NCBI RefSeq assembly: GCF_947493735.1
Contig: NZ_CANLSL010000005.1
Span: 62,001-126,000, forward strand
Origin: an uncultured Acinetobacter sp.
GTDB lineage: Bacteria; Pseudomonadota; Gammaproteobacteria; Pseudomonadales; Moraxellaceae
Length of the DNA: 64,000 bases
Reading direction: 5' to 3'
Shown: positions 11,956 through 23,794 of the stretch, piece by piece
Layout: each line of letters starts with the position of its first letter
Position numbering within the stretch: position 1 is the stretch's first letter
Program-made: the position numbers and the translations under genes
Notes under the pieces: generated by a model
The model's input: only the letters and a program-made list of their open reading frames with translations
Database searches by the model: none
Told to the model about the DNA's origin: nothing

Positions 11956-14900
11956 TTAGCGAGTTTCATACCAACGTAACTGTCTAAGTTTCGCTGTGGT
12001 GGTAAACTCCTGACATTCAGGTAAATTTGGGGTAGTGGTACAATCGAGCGTGTTAGGGCGGTTTACAATCAACCCAGTATTATTGGCACTACTACGTCCT
12101 TGACCTAAACCAGCACCCAAAATACCCGCACCAAGTTTTACGCTATTCGGTGCTGTCTGACCACTCGCATAAAAGTTTTCAGGACATTCACCTGTTGGCA
12201 AACAGAATTGATAAACATAGCTGTCCCCTTTTACACCAGCGCCACACGTCCCACCGATCCCAGTACCATCGCGATGAAACACATTGACATACAACATGCC
12301 ATCTAAGGCATACAGCTCATTCATGCCTTTATAGACACCAGCTATATTCGAATAAATATATTTCCAACCATTATTACCAGTAACTGGAACGCCTGTACTA
12401 ATATTTGTATTTAAAGAACTAAAGCTAATATTTTGTGTCGTTAATGTTGGAGAAGCATAAAGATCTGTTTTAGCAACGTCTTTATCATAAACGACAAATA
12501 CACCGTCCGCTGCACTAACCGTGGATCCTGCCTGATTGTTTCTACCTGATGCTGCGACTGCTCCAACTAATGGAGAACTACGATTCCCTGAGCTAAATGC
12601 AACGGCTGCAACATAACCATCATCGCTGTCATGTATAGACACACTTGGCATTTCATAGAAGCGAGGGCTTGCCCCACCTGTTGCATGTTCATCAAATAAG
12701 CGTACAACACGTTTAGCAAAATTGGCTTTTTTAGCACTTGCATCCGCACCAGTCGCCGCATTATTTAAGTCAACACGGAACGCCTGTCCACCTAAATCCC
12801 CAAAATATAAGTTATCTACCAAACCATCACTATCACGATCAATCGCATTGATTTGACTGACAACACTGTATTTCATGTTAATTGTAGATGCACTGGCATT
12901 TGTATATGCTTCTGCACCTTTAGCTGCTGTAGCATTAGCACTTGTCCACCAAAGCAAGTCGCCATTATTGGCATCAAACATATAGACACCAGCGCCTTTA
13001 CCATTACTTTGATTATATTTGGCACATTCATAACCAATATTTTTAGCCGCAGTTTCTCCCGTAGCATTACATGCAGTAGTCTCACCTGTAGCATCATAAC
13101 CACCGCCCACAAACATGACCAGTTTCTTGACTCCACCAAAATTCACATAAGCAATGGTCGGTTTAGACCAACTTTGTCCCATATAGCTTAGAGCGGTTAC
13201 ACCTGTAGTTGTGGAACTTGATTTATAAATTTTTGAGTAGTCTGGGTCGATGTGAAATTTGAGCTCTGGATTATCTAGGTCAGATAAATTCAAGGCGTAA
13301 TAACTTTTGCCTCCCATACGTAAACCACCATAGACCCACTGCAAACCTTTTAATTCAAGATTTGTATTACTTGAATTATAAGTACTACCATCAGTATTTC
13401 TTTCTGAACCTTTTACTGTCAAGGTGCCATTGGATTTAGAAACATATTGGGTAAAAGCAGTCCACGGTGCATCTATACCGTAGAACAGGTTATCTTTGCC
13501 CAAGGTACTACTGGTTTCAGATAGAAAAGCATTCTTTTGATTTCGCATCATTTCATGTGGAGCAAATGCAAATTTTTCAATACCTGTATCAGCATCAACC
13601 ACGTGTAGTAAACCCTGTGTACTACCAAAGAGTAAATAGTCATCACGATCAGTGGTATCAAGCACACCGCCTGAACCCACAGTAATTTTTCCGCTTTGTG
13701 TCAATAAAATTGGAGTGGAGTGCATAACCGAACCGACCTGACGTAGTTCAGGTTTGGTTATAAGGTCGGCCAAAGTCACCGTTCCTGTTGCAGCAACATT
13801 GTAACCAAGCAAATTCAACCAGTAATTTTTATCTGGGTCGTTCACAAACAATGCCGTGCTACCTGTACCAAATAACGTCGCCACATTGACTTTTTTCAGT
13901 GAACCGATTTCACTTGCTGCATACGGAGCCGCAGTACCTGTAATTTCACGATTGGTATAAATAGTACGGTTTGCAACTTGCTCATTCGCAGCATTAGTGC
14001 CTATGCCTAAGGGCAACTGCCCTTTCATACCATTAATCCAAAGACCTTCAGCGGTTGAGTCAAGAGAACCATCTGCCTTAATTAAACGAATAGTTTTGCT
14101 ATTGTTATAAAGCTCCCCATTATAAATATGATATTTATTCATATTTCCGACCCAAAGCTGGGTAGTTTCTTGTGGTTTCGGCACAAATGAAGCGTAATAA
14201 CCATACGGCTGAATGCGTAATGGATTTAAAGCATCTTGTGGTAAAGTCGGAGCACCTGTGGCAATAGGATCAAATGTTGGTTTGACATTATCGACAAAGT
14301 TTAGAATACTTTCTGCAAGCTCCCTTGGTTGAGATGCAGAATACCAACCACCACGACCATAAATGCCCCATAATGCGGTATTGGCGATATCCGCACGGCT
14401 AGACCCACCTATTGTACTTCCCCAAGCATTAGTAATACTATTGTAATTCGAGAGTATATTTGCGATATCTATATTTGAACTGGTTAATATTCCAACCTTG
14501 TCTCGCTCATGCCCTGTATACGGTACCAACCCTTCATAGAAGCTTCCAAAACCAACCGATGCAGTTTTAATTTTAGGGCGATTAGTACCGCCATTTAGTA
14601 AAGTTTGGTTAAATTTTGCAATACATTGCCATATTGATTGATTATTAGTAGAACCAGTCATCGGCTTAAATTCATATGTTGAATTCACACTTGTAATATT
14701 AGAGTTCCATGATGTAGGGCAGGTAAAACCACTAATCGCTGCACTCATCGCATCCTGCGTATTGGCTACATCACTCTGTCCGCTTGGTCCACCATCGGAA
14801 AGGAAATAAATACCATTACCATTGCATTCAGACGTATCTGAGCCAATCGTGGTAAGTAATGACTGAGCAGCCACACCATAGGCTGGACCTGTTGGTGTCC

Positions 14901-15486
14901 GATCTGTGCCTCTTAATGCGGCCACCTTACGCACCAAACAAGCACGTTGAGTCATCGCTGTACAGCCTGAGGTGGCATTCGCACTAGCATCTAAGCGACG
15001 TGTAGGCACAAGCACTAATCCTGACCCACTTGTACCAGTATTGCCTGAAAACCGAGTGAGTCCTACCTCAATATCATCAGTCAGACGTGTAATACCATTG
15101 CGCCCCGCAAGTACATCCAACATCCCATCTATAAGTTTTGTAATACGATCGTTAACATCTCTTGTTCTACTTCCCTCTCGAATAATGCAGTAGTAACGAG
15201 TATATGAAGGAATACTCACTCCATTTACATTGCTTGCGCTAACAGGATCGATGATACCTCGACTAACAATAGTAGCGCCAGATGGCGCATCACATGCCAT
15301 ACCATCCCAAGTAGATGTCATACTCAACGATGTATCTAATACGAACATAATCCGTGTTTTACCACCTGTTGCGTTACTATAAATATCAATATCGCTGGCT
15401 TGTACAGATACACTTTGACAAACAACCAAGGTCATCAGCATAGATACCGTAGCTGAAAGTCCTTTTTTATGATCTAACTTTTTCAT
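11956..15486 (-). CDS. pilY1: PilC/PilY1-type pilus tip adhesin/assembly factor
   Basis: N-terminal VWA-like MIDAS (IMFVLDTSLSM); C-terminal beta-propeller with DRDSDGLVDNLYFGD Ca-binding-like loop; cluster context. Confidence 0.9.
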   Translation of the reverse strand: MKKLDHKKGLSATVSMLMTLVVCQSVSVQASDIDIYSNATGGKTRIMFVLDTSLSMTSTWDGMACDAPSGATIVSRGIIDPVSASNVNGVSIPSYTRYYCIIREGSRTRDVNDRITKLIDGMLDVLAGRNGITRLTDDIEVGLTRFSGNTGTSGSGLVLVPTRRLDASANATSGCTAMTQRACLVRKVAALRGTDRTPTGPAYGVAAQSLLTTIGSDTSECNGNGIYFLSDGGPSGQSDVANTQDAMSAAISGFTCPTSWNSNITSVNSTYEFKPMTGSTNNQSIWQCIAKFNQTLLNGGTNRPKIKTASVGFGSFYEGLVPYTGHERDKVGILTSSNIDIANILSNYNSITNAWGSTIGGSSRADIANTALWGIYGRGGWYSASQPRELAESILNFVDNVKPTFDPIATGAPTLPQDALNPLRIQPYGYYASFVPKPQETTQLWVGNMNKYHIYNGELYNNSKTIRLIKADGSLDSTAEGLWINGMKGQLPLGIGTNAANEQVANRTIYTNREITGTAAPYAASEIGSLKKVNVATLFGTGSTALFVNDPDKNYWLNLLGYNVAATGTVTLADLITKPELRQVGSVMHSTPILLTQSGKITVGSGGVLDTTDRDDYLLFGSTQGLLHVVDADTGIEKFAFAPHEMMRNQKNAFLSETSSTLGKDNLFYGIDAPWTAFTQYVSKSNGTLTVKGSERNTDGSTYNSSNTNLELKGLQWVYGGLRMGGKSYYALNLSDLDNPELKFHIDPDYSKIYKSSSTTTGVTALSYMGQSWSKPTIAYVNFGGVKKLVMFVGGGYDATGETTACNATGETAAKNIGYECAKYNQSNGKGAGVYMFDANNGDLLWWTSANATAAKGAEAYTNASASTINMKYSVVSQINAIDRDSDGLVDNLYFGDLGGQAFRVDLNNAATGADASAKKANFAKRVVRLFDEHATGGASPRFYEMPSVSIHDSDDGYVAAVAFSSGNRSSPLVGAVAASGRNNQAGSTVSAADGVFVVYDKDVAKTDLYASPTLTTQNISFSSLNTNISTGVPVTGNNGWKYIYSNIAGVYKGMNELYALDGMLYVNVFHRDGTGIGGTCGAGVKGDSYVYQFCLPTGECPENFYASGQTAPNSVKLGAGILGAGLGQGRSSANNTGLIVNRPNTLDCTTTPNLPECQEFTTTAKLRQLRWYETR

Positions 15487-15503
15487 TTTTAAACCCTCTT
15501 TCT

Positions 15504-16190
15504 TTACGATACCAACTTCGGCTGACCACCAACCACATAGTCCGAATGCTGCATGTTATAGGGAATACCTAACCCATCAAAACATGCCCCCACGGCCGAA
15601 GCACGTTGCTTAAAACAGGCTTCTATCGCAGTTGAAGAAGCACCTGCAAAACTTGGCAATACCGAAATCACAGTTGCCCCGATATTATTACTAATAGCAG
15701 GCACATTACTTTCACCAAGACTGGTTCCTTTGGGTACACTGCTAAACGGAGCAGATGTTGTGGAGCTCTTGGTTAAATACACTTGCGACAACACAGCGGA
15801 ACGCCCTGTTGCAAATTGATTGGCTTTACAAAAACCATCTACACCTATTTTGGTCGTCGAATTATCTGACCCAATTGCACTCGCTTTTGAAAATTTGAAA
15901 AAAGAATCTTGCGCGGCGCGGTAACAAAAAACCAACTCATCCTCTGCATTTGAGGAAGAGTTAAAATACGCAAACATACCATCCAAAGCCAACTGCCGTT
16001 CAATATCCGCAGGGTTTTCAATATTAAATAAGGCCGAATCAGAGTTCTCTAACAACAACGCATTGACTTGACTATTGGTTGCAATTTTTAAACCCACAAT
16101 CCCCATTTTTACCGCAATTGTGCCTAGTAAAGTGACCACAACCAAAATGACCAATACTGTAATGAGTGTTGCACCTTTTTGTTTTTTCAT
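15504..16190 (-). CDS. pilX: PilX-type minor pilus assembly protein
   Basis: MKKQKGATLITVLVILVVVTLLG prepilin-like N-terminus; position between pilW and pilY1. Confidence 0.8.
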   Translation of the reverse strand: MKKQKGATLITVLVILVVVTLLGTIAVKMGIVGLKIATNSQVNALLLENSDSALFNIENPADIERQLALDGMFAYFNSSSNAEDELVFCYRAAQDSFFKFSKASAIGSDNSTTKIGVDGFCKANQFATGRSAVLSQVYLTKSSTTSAPFSSVPKGTSLGESNVPAISNNIGATVISVLPSFAGASSTAIEACFKQRASAVGACFDGLGIPYNMQHSDYVVGGQPKLVS

Positions 16191-17137
16191 TCCGATGCTC
16201 CCAAAGTATTACGAATAGCAACCACTTGATTTACCGCCTGACGCAAATATCGCTTATTTACAGCTGCATCTCCTGAAAGCGTCACTGGAGTTCCAGCAAC
16301 ATTAAAGCTGGTTTGAGTATTTAAATTTGCATCTGCACCAATTGTTCCTGTAGACCGCGAAAGAATGCCCACATCCATAGAAACAACATTCAAATAGGTT
16401 TTTGAACAAGTATCCTCAACAATCGGGGTCGCACAAGCACCACGAATAGTATTCATCGCTGCAATATATTCATTAATCGTCATATAACGTAATTGCCCTG
16501 CTGGATTTTTCACGCCTAAACGCACCTTAAAGGCATCGACACGCTGCATAATTTGTTGCGCGCCAGTCCCCAAACCCGTCATTACCGCACCCTCATAAGA
16601 AGCTGCATCACAATACAAAGAGTATGAAGTCGGTTCACCAGTTACCTGTTGCGGACTTTCTGCTACGTAATAACGCTGCACAATGGTTTTAGAGGAAGCA
16701 CTGGTTACTCCAGCCCCTTCACAATTAAAAATACTATCGTTTGCTGGGGTATATTGTATGGTTAAACGATCACTTCTGCCTGTCGTGTTATCCGTATCTT
16801 TACTTTGCAAGGTAACCAATTCAGCCTCTAAATTACTGATCGTTTGCAAGGCGGTGGGTAAATTCTCTTTTTTAAAAATAATGCCTGAACCATTGGTAAA
16901 ATTATTTACTCGGTGTGAGGAAGTGGTATTTAAATTGGTGTGGCGTAAATCATGCGTGACCAGTGATAAGCCAAAGTTGGCATTTTGCTGTAACTCGCTC
17001 ATACCAGACTGTAAACTCAAAGAACGCTGACTACTCAAAAATACCGCCAAACCTGCGGCAACAATTAACAACCCCAATGCCAAAGCAATCATCAATTCCA
17101 GAAGGGTAAATCCGAGGGCATAACGCTTATGAGCCAT
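16187..17137 (-). CDS. pilW: PilW-type minor pilus assembly protein
   Basis: MAHKRYALGFTLLELMIALALGLLIVAAGLAVFLSSQ prepilin motif; the longer upstream reading starts at an alternative codon inside pilV. Confidence 0.85.
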   Translation of the reverse strand: MAHKRYALGFTLLELMIALALGLLIVAAGLAVFLSSQRSLSLQSGMSELQQNANFGLSLVTHDLRHTNLNTTSSHRVNNFTNGSGIIFKKENLPTALQTISNLEAELVTLQSKDTDNTTGRSDRLTIQYTPANDSIFNCEGAGVTSASSKTIVQRYYVAESPQQVTGEPTSYSLYCDAASYEGAVMTGLGTGAQQIMQRVDAFKVRLGVKNPAGQLRYMTINEYIAAMNTIRGACATPIVEDTCSKTYLNVVSMDVGILSRSTGTIGADANLNTQTSFNVAGTPVTLSGDAAVNKRYLRQAVNQVVAIRNTLGASE

Positions 17138-17612
17138 AGTTATATACCTCCATGATGATGCATTTCGCATTTGGCACATAGGCTGCACCATTGGTGCAAT
17201 CAGAACTACCTGTACCATTGGTCGCTGTTGTTTCTTCCCACGCCACATAAACACATTTACGCACTAAGGTAGACCCTTGACAATTAAGCACATTCATCCT
17301 CATACCCAAGCCAGTTGCACGGCTGCTTACTAGTCTAAAATCGTATTTAGCCATATCTTCAGGGGAGCAAAATGCAGTTGCGCAATTCGTGGTATCGGTA
17401 TTCGCAACATATCCCACCAACCCATCCCGATTCATACGCATCCGCTCCGCCAAATCTCGGGCAATATTGGTCGCCTGAACATTCATCGTCGCTTCGTTGC
17501 TAGCCGTGATTGCACGTATTTGCAATGCCACAAAACCAAGTACAGCAATACTGAGAAGCACCAAAGCCACAAGCACCTCCACCAACCCAACTCCCGTTTG
17601 ACGTTTCATCAT
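17127..17612 (-). CDS. pilV: type IV pilus modification protein PilV
   Basis: MMKRQTGVGLVEVLVALVLLSIAVLGFVALQ. Confidence 0.85.
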   Translation of the reverse strand: MMKRQTGVGLVEVLVALVLLSIAVLGFVALQIRAITASNEATMNVQATNIARDLAERMRMNRDGLVGYVANTDTTNCATAFCSPEDMAKYDFRLVSSRATGLGMRMNVLNCQGSTLVRKCVYVAWEETTATNGTGSSDCTNGAAYVPNAKCIIMEVYNYGS

Positions 17613-17630
17613 TTTTATTATTCCTTCCCC

Positions 17631-18059
17631 TCAAGTCGGACAACTTGTTGCCGCTTTGTTGTAAACAACCGTTCCACCCTTTTGTACATACACATATGCT
17701 TTTAACGCAGTATCACTACTGTGTTCAAAAATAAAGCACTGTCCGTTTGTGGAAACGCTGGTCTGCCCCAAACGATTAAAAGTCACACTGCTATCCCCAC
17801 TCGTTTTTGTGACATGCGTTGGCACCCAAGTTTTAAAAGGTGTTGCCACACTACTATCTAACGCTACGACCCGATCACTCTGTTTCAAAATCGCTTCTGA
17901 TCTCGTTTCGCTCAATAAATCCACAAAATTACGAGTATCGCTTCGCAATTGATTACTCCGAACCATTTGGATAAAAGACGGCGCAGCCATGGTTGCAATA
18001 ATTGCCAACACAGCAATCGTCACCATCAACTCTACTAATGTGAAACCTTTACTTGGCAT
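17631..18059 (-). CDS. fimU: FimU/GspH-type minor pilin
   Basis: MPSKGFTLVELMVTIAVLAIIATMAAPSF, cluster position. Confidence 0.85.
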   Translation of the reverse strand: MPSKGFTLVELMVTIAVLAIIATMAAPSFIQMVRSNQLRSDTRNFVDLLSETRSEAILKQSDRVVALDSSVATPFKTWVPTHVTKTSGDSSVTFNRLGQTSVSTNGQCFIFEHSSDTALKAYVYVQKGGTVVYNKAATSCPT

Positions 18060-18160
18060 GGTATGCCTCTTGAATCCTATTACCCCAATACAAAGATAAT
18101 ACAATAAGCTCGTCAAGAAATACATTTCTTGATTAATGGCTGATTTTGAAGATAAAAGGC

Positions 18161-18186
18161 AAAAAGCCAACTGATATCAGTTGGCT
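18161..18186 (-). terminator. ispH terminator
   Basis: agccaactgatatcagttggct perfect palindrome followed by a T-run on the minus strand. Confidence 0.7.
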
Positions 18187-18252
18187 TGAAAATTAATACT
18201 TAGAAATAGCTAAAATGATTGTGATATCAAAGTGATCACCAAGCATCCAAAT

Positions 18253-19203
18253 TTATGCTTCAATCACTTTGATTCGAAGTTCTTTAGGTAAACTAAAAGT
18301 AATATGTTCTTCTTGTCCCGCAAGCTCTTCAGGGGAGGTTGCTCCCCACTCCTGCAAGCGATCAAGCACTTGTTTAATTAAGATTTCTGGTGCTGACGCA
18401 CCTGCGGTGACACCTATTTTACTTTCTTTAGTAAACCACGCTTGGTGCATTTCATCTGCATTATCAATCAGAAATGCTTTTTTCCCCATACGCTCAGCAA
18501 GCTCACGCAAACGGTTTGAGTTTGATGAGTTTGGTGAACCGACAACCAAAACCACATCGCACTGCTCTGCAAGATCACGTATTGCATCTTGACGGTTTTG
18601 CGTGGCATAGCAAATATCGTCTTTTCGAGGCCCTTGAATCAGCGGATATTTTGCTCGCAATGCCTCAATGACTTTCGATGTGTCATCAATAGATAAAGTC
18701 GTTTGGGTGACAAATGCCAATTTCTCAGGATCATTCACTTGAAGCCTTGCAACATCCTGCTCATCTTCCACCAAATAGATCTGCCCACCGTATTTACTAT
18801 CAAACTGCCCCATTGTCCCCTCAACTTCAGGATGACCATGATGACCAATGAGTACAGCTTCCATACCTTCTCTAGAATATTTCAATACTTCTAAATGGAC
18901 TTTAGTCACGAGTGGACAAGTTGCGTCAAATACTTTGAGTTGACGATGTTCTGCTTCTTGTTGAACTGCTTTGGATACGCCATGCGCACTGAAGATCACA
19001 ATCGCATCATCAGGCACTTGGTCAAGCTCATCAACAAAGATCGCACCTCTTTGCTTTAGATCATCTACAACGAATTTATTATGAACCACTTCATGGCGCA
19101 CATAGATCGGCGCACCAAAGCATTCTAGTGCGCGATTGACGATCGCAATCGCACGATCCACACCTGCACAAAAGCCTCGAGGATTCGCCAACAGTATTTG
19201 CAT
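18253..19203 (-). CDS. ispH: 4-hydroxy-3-methylbut-2-enyl diphosphate reductase
   Basis: [46 protein letters not shown]. Confidence 0.95.
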   Translation of the reverse strand: MQILLANPRGFCAGVDRAIAIVNRALECFGAPIYVRHEVVHNKFVVDDLKQRGAIFVDELDQVPDDAIVIFSAHGVSKAVQQEAEHRQLKVFDATCPLVTKVHLEVLKYSREGMEAVLIGHHGHPEVEGTMGQFDSKYGGQIYLVEDEQDVARLQVNDPEKLAFVTQTTLSIDDTSKVIEALRAKYPLIQGPRKDDICYATQNRQDAIRDLAEQCDVVLVVGSPNSSNSNRLRELAERMGKKAFLIDNADEMHQAWFTKESKIGVTAGASAPEILIKQVLDRLQEWGATSPEELAGQEEHITFSLPKELRIKVIEA

Positions 19204-19357
19204 GATTCACCTAGTCACTAGAAGTATTGCTGATTTCATCAATATTATGATGATTGTAATGTCAATTTTATTACGCCAATTTATTACAATGTGGGTTTAG
19301 TTTCGAAAGACATTCTACTACAATCTCCACTATAAATATGATACAGGAAAATTTCGC

Positions 19358-19981
19358 ATGTCGGGTTTACTTTTTGTGGTTGCCGCTGCATCTGGCACAG
19401 GCAAAACTTCACTGGTAAAAGCATTACTCGATCGCACGAGCAATCTACATGTGTCTGTATCACACACCACTCGCCCGAAACGCAATGGTGAGTTAGATGG
19501 CATTCATTATCATTTTATTGAAAAAGATAGCTTTACTGCGCAAATCGAGCAAGGTGGTTTTATCGAATATGCCGAAGTATTTGGTAATTTTTACGGCACA
19601 TCACAGCGCACCGTCGAAGAACAACTCCAACAAGGTCATGATGTATTACTCGAAATTGACTGGCAAGGTGCAGCGCAAGTTCGTAAATTATTTCCAGATT
19701 CTATTCAAATTTTTATTCTTCCACCAAGTCAGTACGATCTACGCCAACGCCTTTCCAATCGTGGCACAGATAATGTCGAAGTGATCGAACATCGTCTTGA
19801 CTGCGCAGTCTCTGACATGCAGCAGTATGTCAATTTTGATTATATCATTATCAATGATTCTTTTGATCGCGCTTTGCATGAGCTAGAAGCGGTAATTACC
19901 GCAAATCGCATGACCCTCGCCCAACAAGCCAATCGCCATAGTGATTTAATTCAAAATCTACTTACTGCTCAAGTTAAATAA
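19358..19981 (+). CDS. gmk: guanylate kinase
   Basis: [37 protein letters not shown]. Confidence 0.95.
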   Translation: MSGLLFVVAAASGTGKTSLVKALLDRTSNLHVSVSHTTRPKRNGELDGIHYHFIEKDSFTAQIEQGGFIEYAEVFGNFYGTSQRTVEEQLQQGHDVLLEIDWQGAAQVRKLFPDSIQIFILPPSQYDLRQRLSNRGTDNVEVIEHRLDCAVSDMQQYVNFDYIIINDSFDRALHELEAVITANRMTLAQQANRHSDLIQNLLTAQVK

Positions 19982-20092
19982 AGTACTTCAATTGCCTGCC
20001 AAAAACTTAAGTTCAAACATTCAGCTTGAGTCACCGCATCAATTTGGCTATAATTTGCGACTATTTTAAATTTGAATATTACAGGGCAGATC

Positions 20093-20371
20093 ATGGCACG
20101 CGTAACTGTTGAAGATTGCTTAGAAAATGTTGACAACCGTTTTGAATTGGTTTTGGTTGCAAGCAAACGTGCCCGTCAAATCGCACGTCAAGGCGTAGAG
20201 CCGACTGTAGAATGGGACAATGACAAACCTTCTGTAGTTGCACTTCGTGAAATCGCTGAAGGTCATATCAACAAAGATATCTTAAAGCAACGTGATCAAG
20301 ACCTTGAACACAACCAGTTTGATATGGCGCTTTCAACCGATACAATCAACTTAGACAACTTTAGTTTTTAA
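20093..20371 (+). CDS. rpoZ: RNA polymerase omega subunit
   Basis: [31 protein letters not shown]. Confidence 0.95.
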   Translation: MARVTVEDCLENVDNRFELVLVASKRARQIARQGVEPTVEWDNDKPSVVALREIAEGHINKDILKQRDQDLEHNQFDMALSTDTINLDNFSF

Positions 20372-20440
20372 CTCTAGCTTCTAAGTTTTAGCTTTTCAGC
20401 TTTGACTCCTAAAGTCGCAAATGTTTATCCGTTTTTTTAA

Positions 20441-20472
20441 AGCCAATGCCTAAGTTGCATTGGTTTTTTATT
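20441..20472 (+). terminator. rpoZ terminator
   Basis: ccaatgcctaagttgcattggtttttt. Confidence 0.7.
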
Positions 20473-20707
20473 TTATGATTTGAAATTCATATTTTTTTAC
20501 TTATACCGTTTTTGATGAACAGATTTTCGTTTCAAACTGGATTCCTCTCAGCAATTTCACAACATTGTTCAAATCGAAACACAGCCTTAAATTAAAGCCG
20601 ACATAATAGACAATTTAGCAAAAAATATTTGACAATTCAGACGTTTTGCTTTTCATTATAGGGTGAGTAATTTTTTGCAAAAAATCAGCTTTTAGGATCC
20701 ATCTTTT

Positions 20708-22810
20708 ATGCCAGGTGATGCCGTCAGCCATGCCAAGCAACAGCTCCAATCCATCATTACACCGTACTTATCCGCCGATAAAGTAAACGCAGTGATGGAG
20801 GCAAGTGATTTCGCAGATGAAGCACATGCAGGAGTCACGCGAAAAAGTGGTGAGCCATATATTCTCCATCCGATTGCGGTGGCGTGTTTACTTGCCCATA
20901 TGCGCATGGATGTAGATACACTCATGGCGGCTCTCTTACATGATGTCATCGAAGATACTGAAGTCAAAAAAGAACATATTACCGAACGTTTTAATGCCAC
21001 TGTGGCACATTTGGTTGATGGTGTAACCAAGCTGACTAGTTCGAGTGATAAGCAATATAACAAAGCCGCTTCGTTCCGCAAATTTTTGCAAGCGACCTTA
21101 CACGATCCACGTGTCATTATTATTAAACTGTCTGATCGTTATCATAATATGACGACATTAGATGCTTTGCGTCCTGATAAACGTGAGCGCATCGCACGTG
21201 AAACTTTTGATATTTATGTGCCAATGGCTCGCCTTGTCGGCATGAACGAAATGGGGGACTGGCTTGAAGACCTCTGTTATCAAAATCTTGATATCGACAT
21301 GTACGCCAGCATTCAGCAAGCCCTCGCAGACACCAAACTCAAACGACAAGAATATCAAAACTTTTGGGAAGAAAAGCTCAATCAAATCCTTAGCGACAAC
21401 AACATTCAAGGTCGCATCAAAAAGAAAAATAATAATACCAAGCTCTTGCGCCACTTTATTAAAAACAAACTTGACCTGAATCAACTCACGCACAGTCATG
21501 CTTTTGACATCATTTTGCAACGTGTGCAAGATTGCGATGATTTAGTCAAATTATTGACTGCGCAATTTACCACACTCAGCTATATCGACCATATTCGTCG
21601 CCCTATACCTGGCGGTAATCAAGCATTATTACTAGAACTGCAAGGCGAAAAGACCTTTTTAAGCTTAAATATTCAAACCGAGTTAATGCGAAAAACTGCA
21701 CGCTTTGGCATGGTACTTGGTGAGGCCGCACCGCAAGCATGTCGCTCAGCCATTCAAGCATCGCTACAAAGCCTCAATGATTTGATTGATGAAAATTGTG
21801 CAAAAACAACATTCAACGACCTGCTCGATTATTTACATCAAGAAAAAATCATCGCTTATACCCCACACGGCCATATTCACGAACTTCCTCGTGGTGCAAC
21901 GGCTGTTGATTTTGCTTATGCCGCCAGTTTGTTCTTAGGCAACCATGCGGTCGGTTGTAAAATCAATGGTACGCAAAAACCACTTTCTACACCGATTCTT
22001 AATGGTCAAGTCGTCGAAATTATTACTGATGTACTTGCCTCGCCAAATCCTGATTGGCTCAGCTTTATCAATACACAAAAAGCACGTCGTGCCATTCAAA
22101 ACATTTTGCGTGATCAAGATTTTGATGAACAGATTTTGATTGGTCAACAAGCTTTAAATCGTGCACTACGCATGTTTAACGATTCGATTGATCAACTTTC
22201 CGATAAAGACTGGCAATGTTTATTGGAATGGCGTCACCTTGAAACCAAAGAAGCTTTGTACGAGCAAATCGCCGTTGGTGACTTGCTACCGCAATTGGTT
22301 GCCAATCGTCTACACCACCAGCAATCGAGCAAAGATGATAATGCACTGATCTTAATTCAAGGCACTGAAGGCGTTGAGGTGAAATACGGGCATTGTTGCA
22401 ATCCTGTCTTTGGTGATCAAATCATGGGGCATCTTACTCGTCGTGGTTTGATCGTACATCGCACCAAATGCAACAATCTACTGCAAGAGCAACATAAACA
22501 CCCTGAAAATATCATGCCGCTAACGTGGTATGATCAAAATCCTGAAGGCGCACGATTCAACGCTTATCTTGCGATTGATGAATCATTGAATGATGAACAA
22601 ACCTCAGAGGCAATCTATCGTGCACGTAAAGCCAACGCAGGGGTTGAGTCTGTTCTACACGAAAACAATGCGACTTATTTTAATATCGTGGTGAATGATC
22701 GTCGCCATCTTGCAAGCATCATTCGTGAACTTCGCATGACGCTGAATTTCCCGAAAATTACTCGATTACTCATGCCTTTTGCCAATCATCAAACCGCAAA
22801 AGTCAGTTAA
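20708..22810 (+). CDS. spoT: bifunctional (p)ppGpp synthetase/hydrolase
   Basis: intact HD motif ([11 protein letters not shown]), TGS region ([22 protein letters not shown]), C-terminal ACT-like domain. Confidence 0.92.
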   Translation: MPGDAVSHAKQQLQSIITPYLSADKVNAVMEASDFADEAHAGVTRKSGEPYILHPIAVACLLAHMRMDVDTLMAALLHDVIEDTEVKKEHITERFNATVAHLVDGVTKLTSSSDKQYNKAASFRKFLQATLHDPRVIIIKLSDRYHNMTTLDALRPDKRERIARETFDIYVPMARLVGMNEMGDWLEDLCYQNLDIDMYASIQQALADTKLKRQEYQNFWEEKLNQILSDNNIQGRIKKKNNNTKLLRHFIKNKLDLNQLTHSHAFDIILQRVQDCDDLVKLLTAQFTTLSYIDHIRRPIPGGNQALLLELQGEKTFLSLNIQTELMRKTARFGMVLGEAAPQACRSAIQASLQSLNDLIDENCAKTTFNDLLDYLHQEKIIAYTPHGHIHELPRGATAVDFAYAASLFLGNHAVGCKINGTQKPLSTPILNGQVVEIITDVLASPNPDWLSFINTQKARRAIQNILRDQDFDEQILIGQQALNRALRMFNDSIDQLSDKDWQCLLEWRHLETKEALYEQIAVGDLLPQLVANRLHHQQSSKDDNALILIQGTEGVEVKYGHCCNPVFGDQIMGHLTRRGLIVHRTKCNNLLQEQHKHPENIMPLTWYDQNPEGARFNAYLAIDESLNDEQTSEAIYRARKANAGVESVLHENNATYFNIVVNDRRHLASIIRELRMTLNFPKITRLLMPFANHQTAKVS

Positions 22811-22857
22811 ATACTTTCACATTACACTTTATATTTAATATTAGGAGACACGCTCCC

Positions 22858-23241
22858 ATGTCACGTCAAGTTATCCATACCGAACATGCACCCGCTGCGA
22901 TTGGCACCTATTCTCAAGCGATCTTGGTAGACAATACACTGTATCTCTCAGGGCAGATCGGACTTGACCCATATAGCATGGAACTTGTAGATGGCATCGA
23001 AGCGCAAATCCGCCGTGTATTTGACAATATTAAAGCAGTTTGCACTGCCGCCGATGCAAGCTTGGCGGATATTGCGAAGTTAAACATTTTCCTCACTGAT
23101 CTTTCTCACTTCCAACTGGTCAATCAGATCATGGGGGAGTATTTTGCACAGCCCTACCCTGCACGTGCTGCACTTGGTGTTGCAAGCCTTCCAAAAGGGG
23201 CATTGGTTGAAATGGATGGTATTGTTTGCATTGAGAAATAA
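22858..23241 (+). CDS. ridA: RidA family enamine/imine deaminase
   Basis: [28 protein letters not shown]...[22 protein letters not shown]. Confidence 0.92.
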   Translation: MSRQVIHTEHAPAAIGTYSQAILVDNTLYLSGQIGLDPYSMELVDGIEAQIRRVFDNIKAVCTAADASLADIAKLNIFLTDLSHFQLVNQIMGEYFAQPYPARAALGVASLPKGALVEMDGIVCIEK

Positions 23242-23291
23242 GTCATTTTCAGCATTAATTTGCTGTTAATTACTACTGTTAATTACTACTT

Positions 23292-23338
23292 AAGATCATA
23301 ATTTTTCGATTAAGTTCCAACTTATGATCTTTTTTTTC
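23292..23338 (+). terminator. ridA terminator
   Basis: aagatcataa...ttatgatctttttttt. Confidence 0.7.
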
Positions 23339-23378
23339 GATTAAATTTAACATGAAAAACAATGGTACTTATTGACAA

Positions 23379-23400
23379 ACAATAACAATTATCAATAATA
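23379..23400. promoter_or_regulatory. candidate Fur box upstream of bfd
   Basis: AT-rich near-palindromic aataacaattatcaataata; complement tattgataattgttatt resembles GATAAT-based Fur hexamers. Confidence 0.45.
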
Positions 23401-23433
23401 TCACTTATCCGATTTACACATCAGGTATGTTCG

Positions 23434-23628
23434 ATGTACGTTTGTTTATGCCGTGGTATTACCGACCAAGATATCAAAGATGCGATGCAAAATGGCGCAG
23501 AAAGTATTCGTGACGTCCGTGAAATGCTTGATCTCGGCACATGCTGTGGACGTTGTGTGCCTGAAGCAAAAACAATTATTTCTGAAGAACTTGCGGAAAT
23601 CGCAGCGCGAATCTCTGTTGCGGCTTAA
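23434..23628 (+). CDS. bfd: bacterioferritin-associated ferredoxin
   Basis: MYVCLCRGITDQDI...DLGTCCGRCVPEAK, [2Fe-2S] Cys pattern. Confidence 0.92.
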   Translation: MYVCLCRGITDQDIKDAMQNGAESIRDVREMLDLGTCCGRCVPEAKTIISEELAEIAARISVAA

Positions 23629-23794
23629 TAAGATGTAGAAGCAACCATCACAAACAAATAAAATAAATAATCAAACTCACAAACTACTCCTCCCCCGCCA
23701 CGACTCATGGCGGGTTTATTTTTTTAATGTAGGTTTATTTCTTATCAGGTATTTATAATTTGTCCAAAGCTATTCAAAAATAAAGACGATCGAT

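Noticed and set aside
17138-17254. N-terminal extension of PilW in the ORF track
   Set aside because: The prepilin signal MAHKRYALGFTLLELM marks the true start; the extension is an alternative frame inside pilV.
23262-23292. tandem gttaattactact repeat after ridA
   Set aside because: Only two short units next to a terminator; too little to call a functional repeat.
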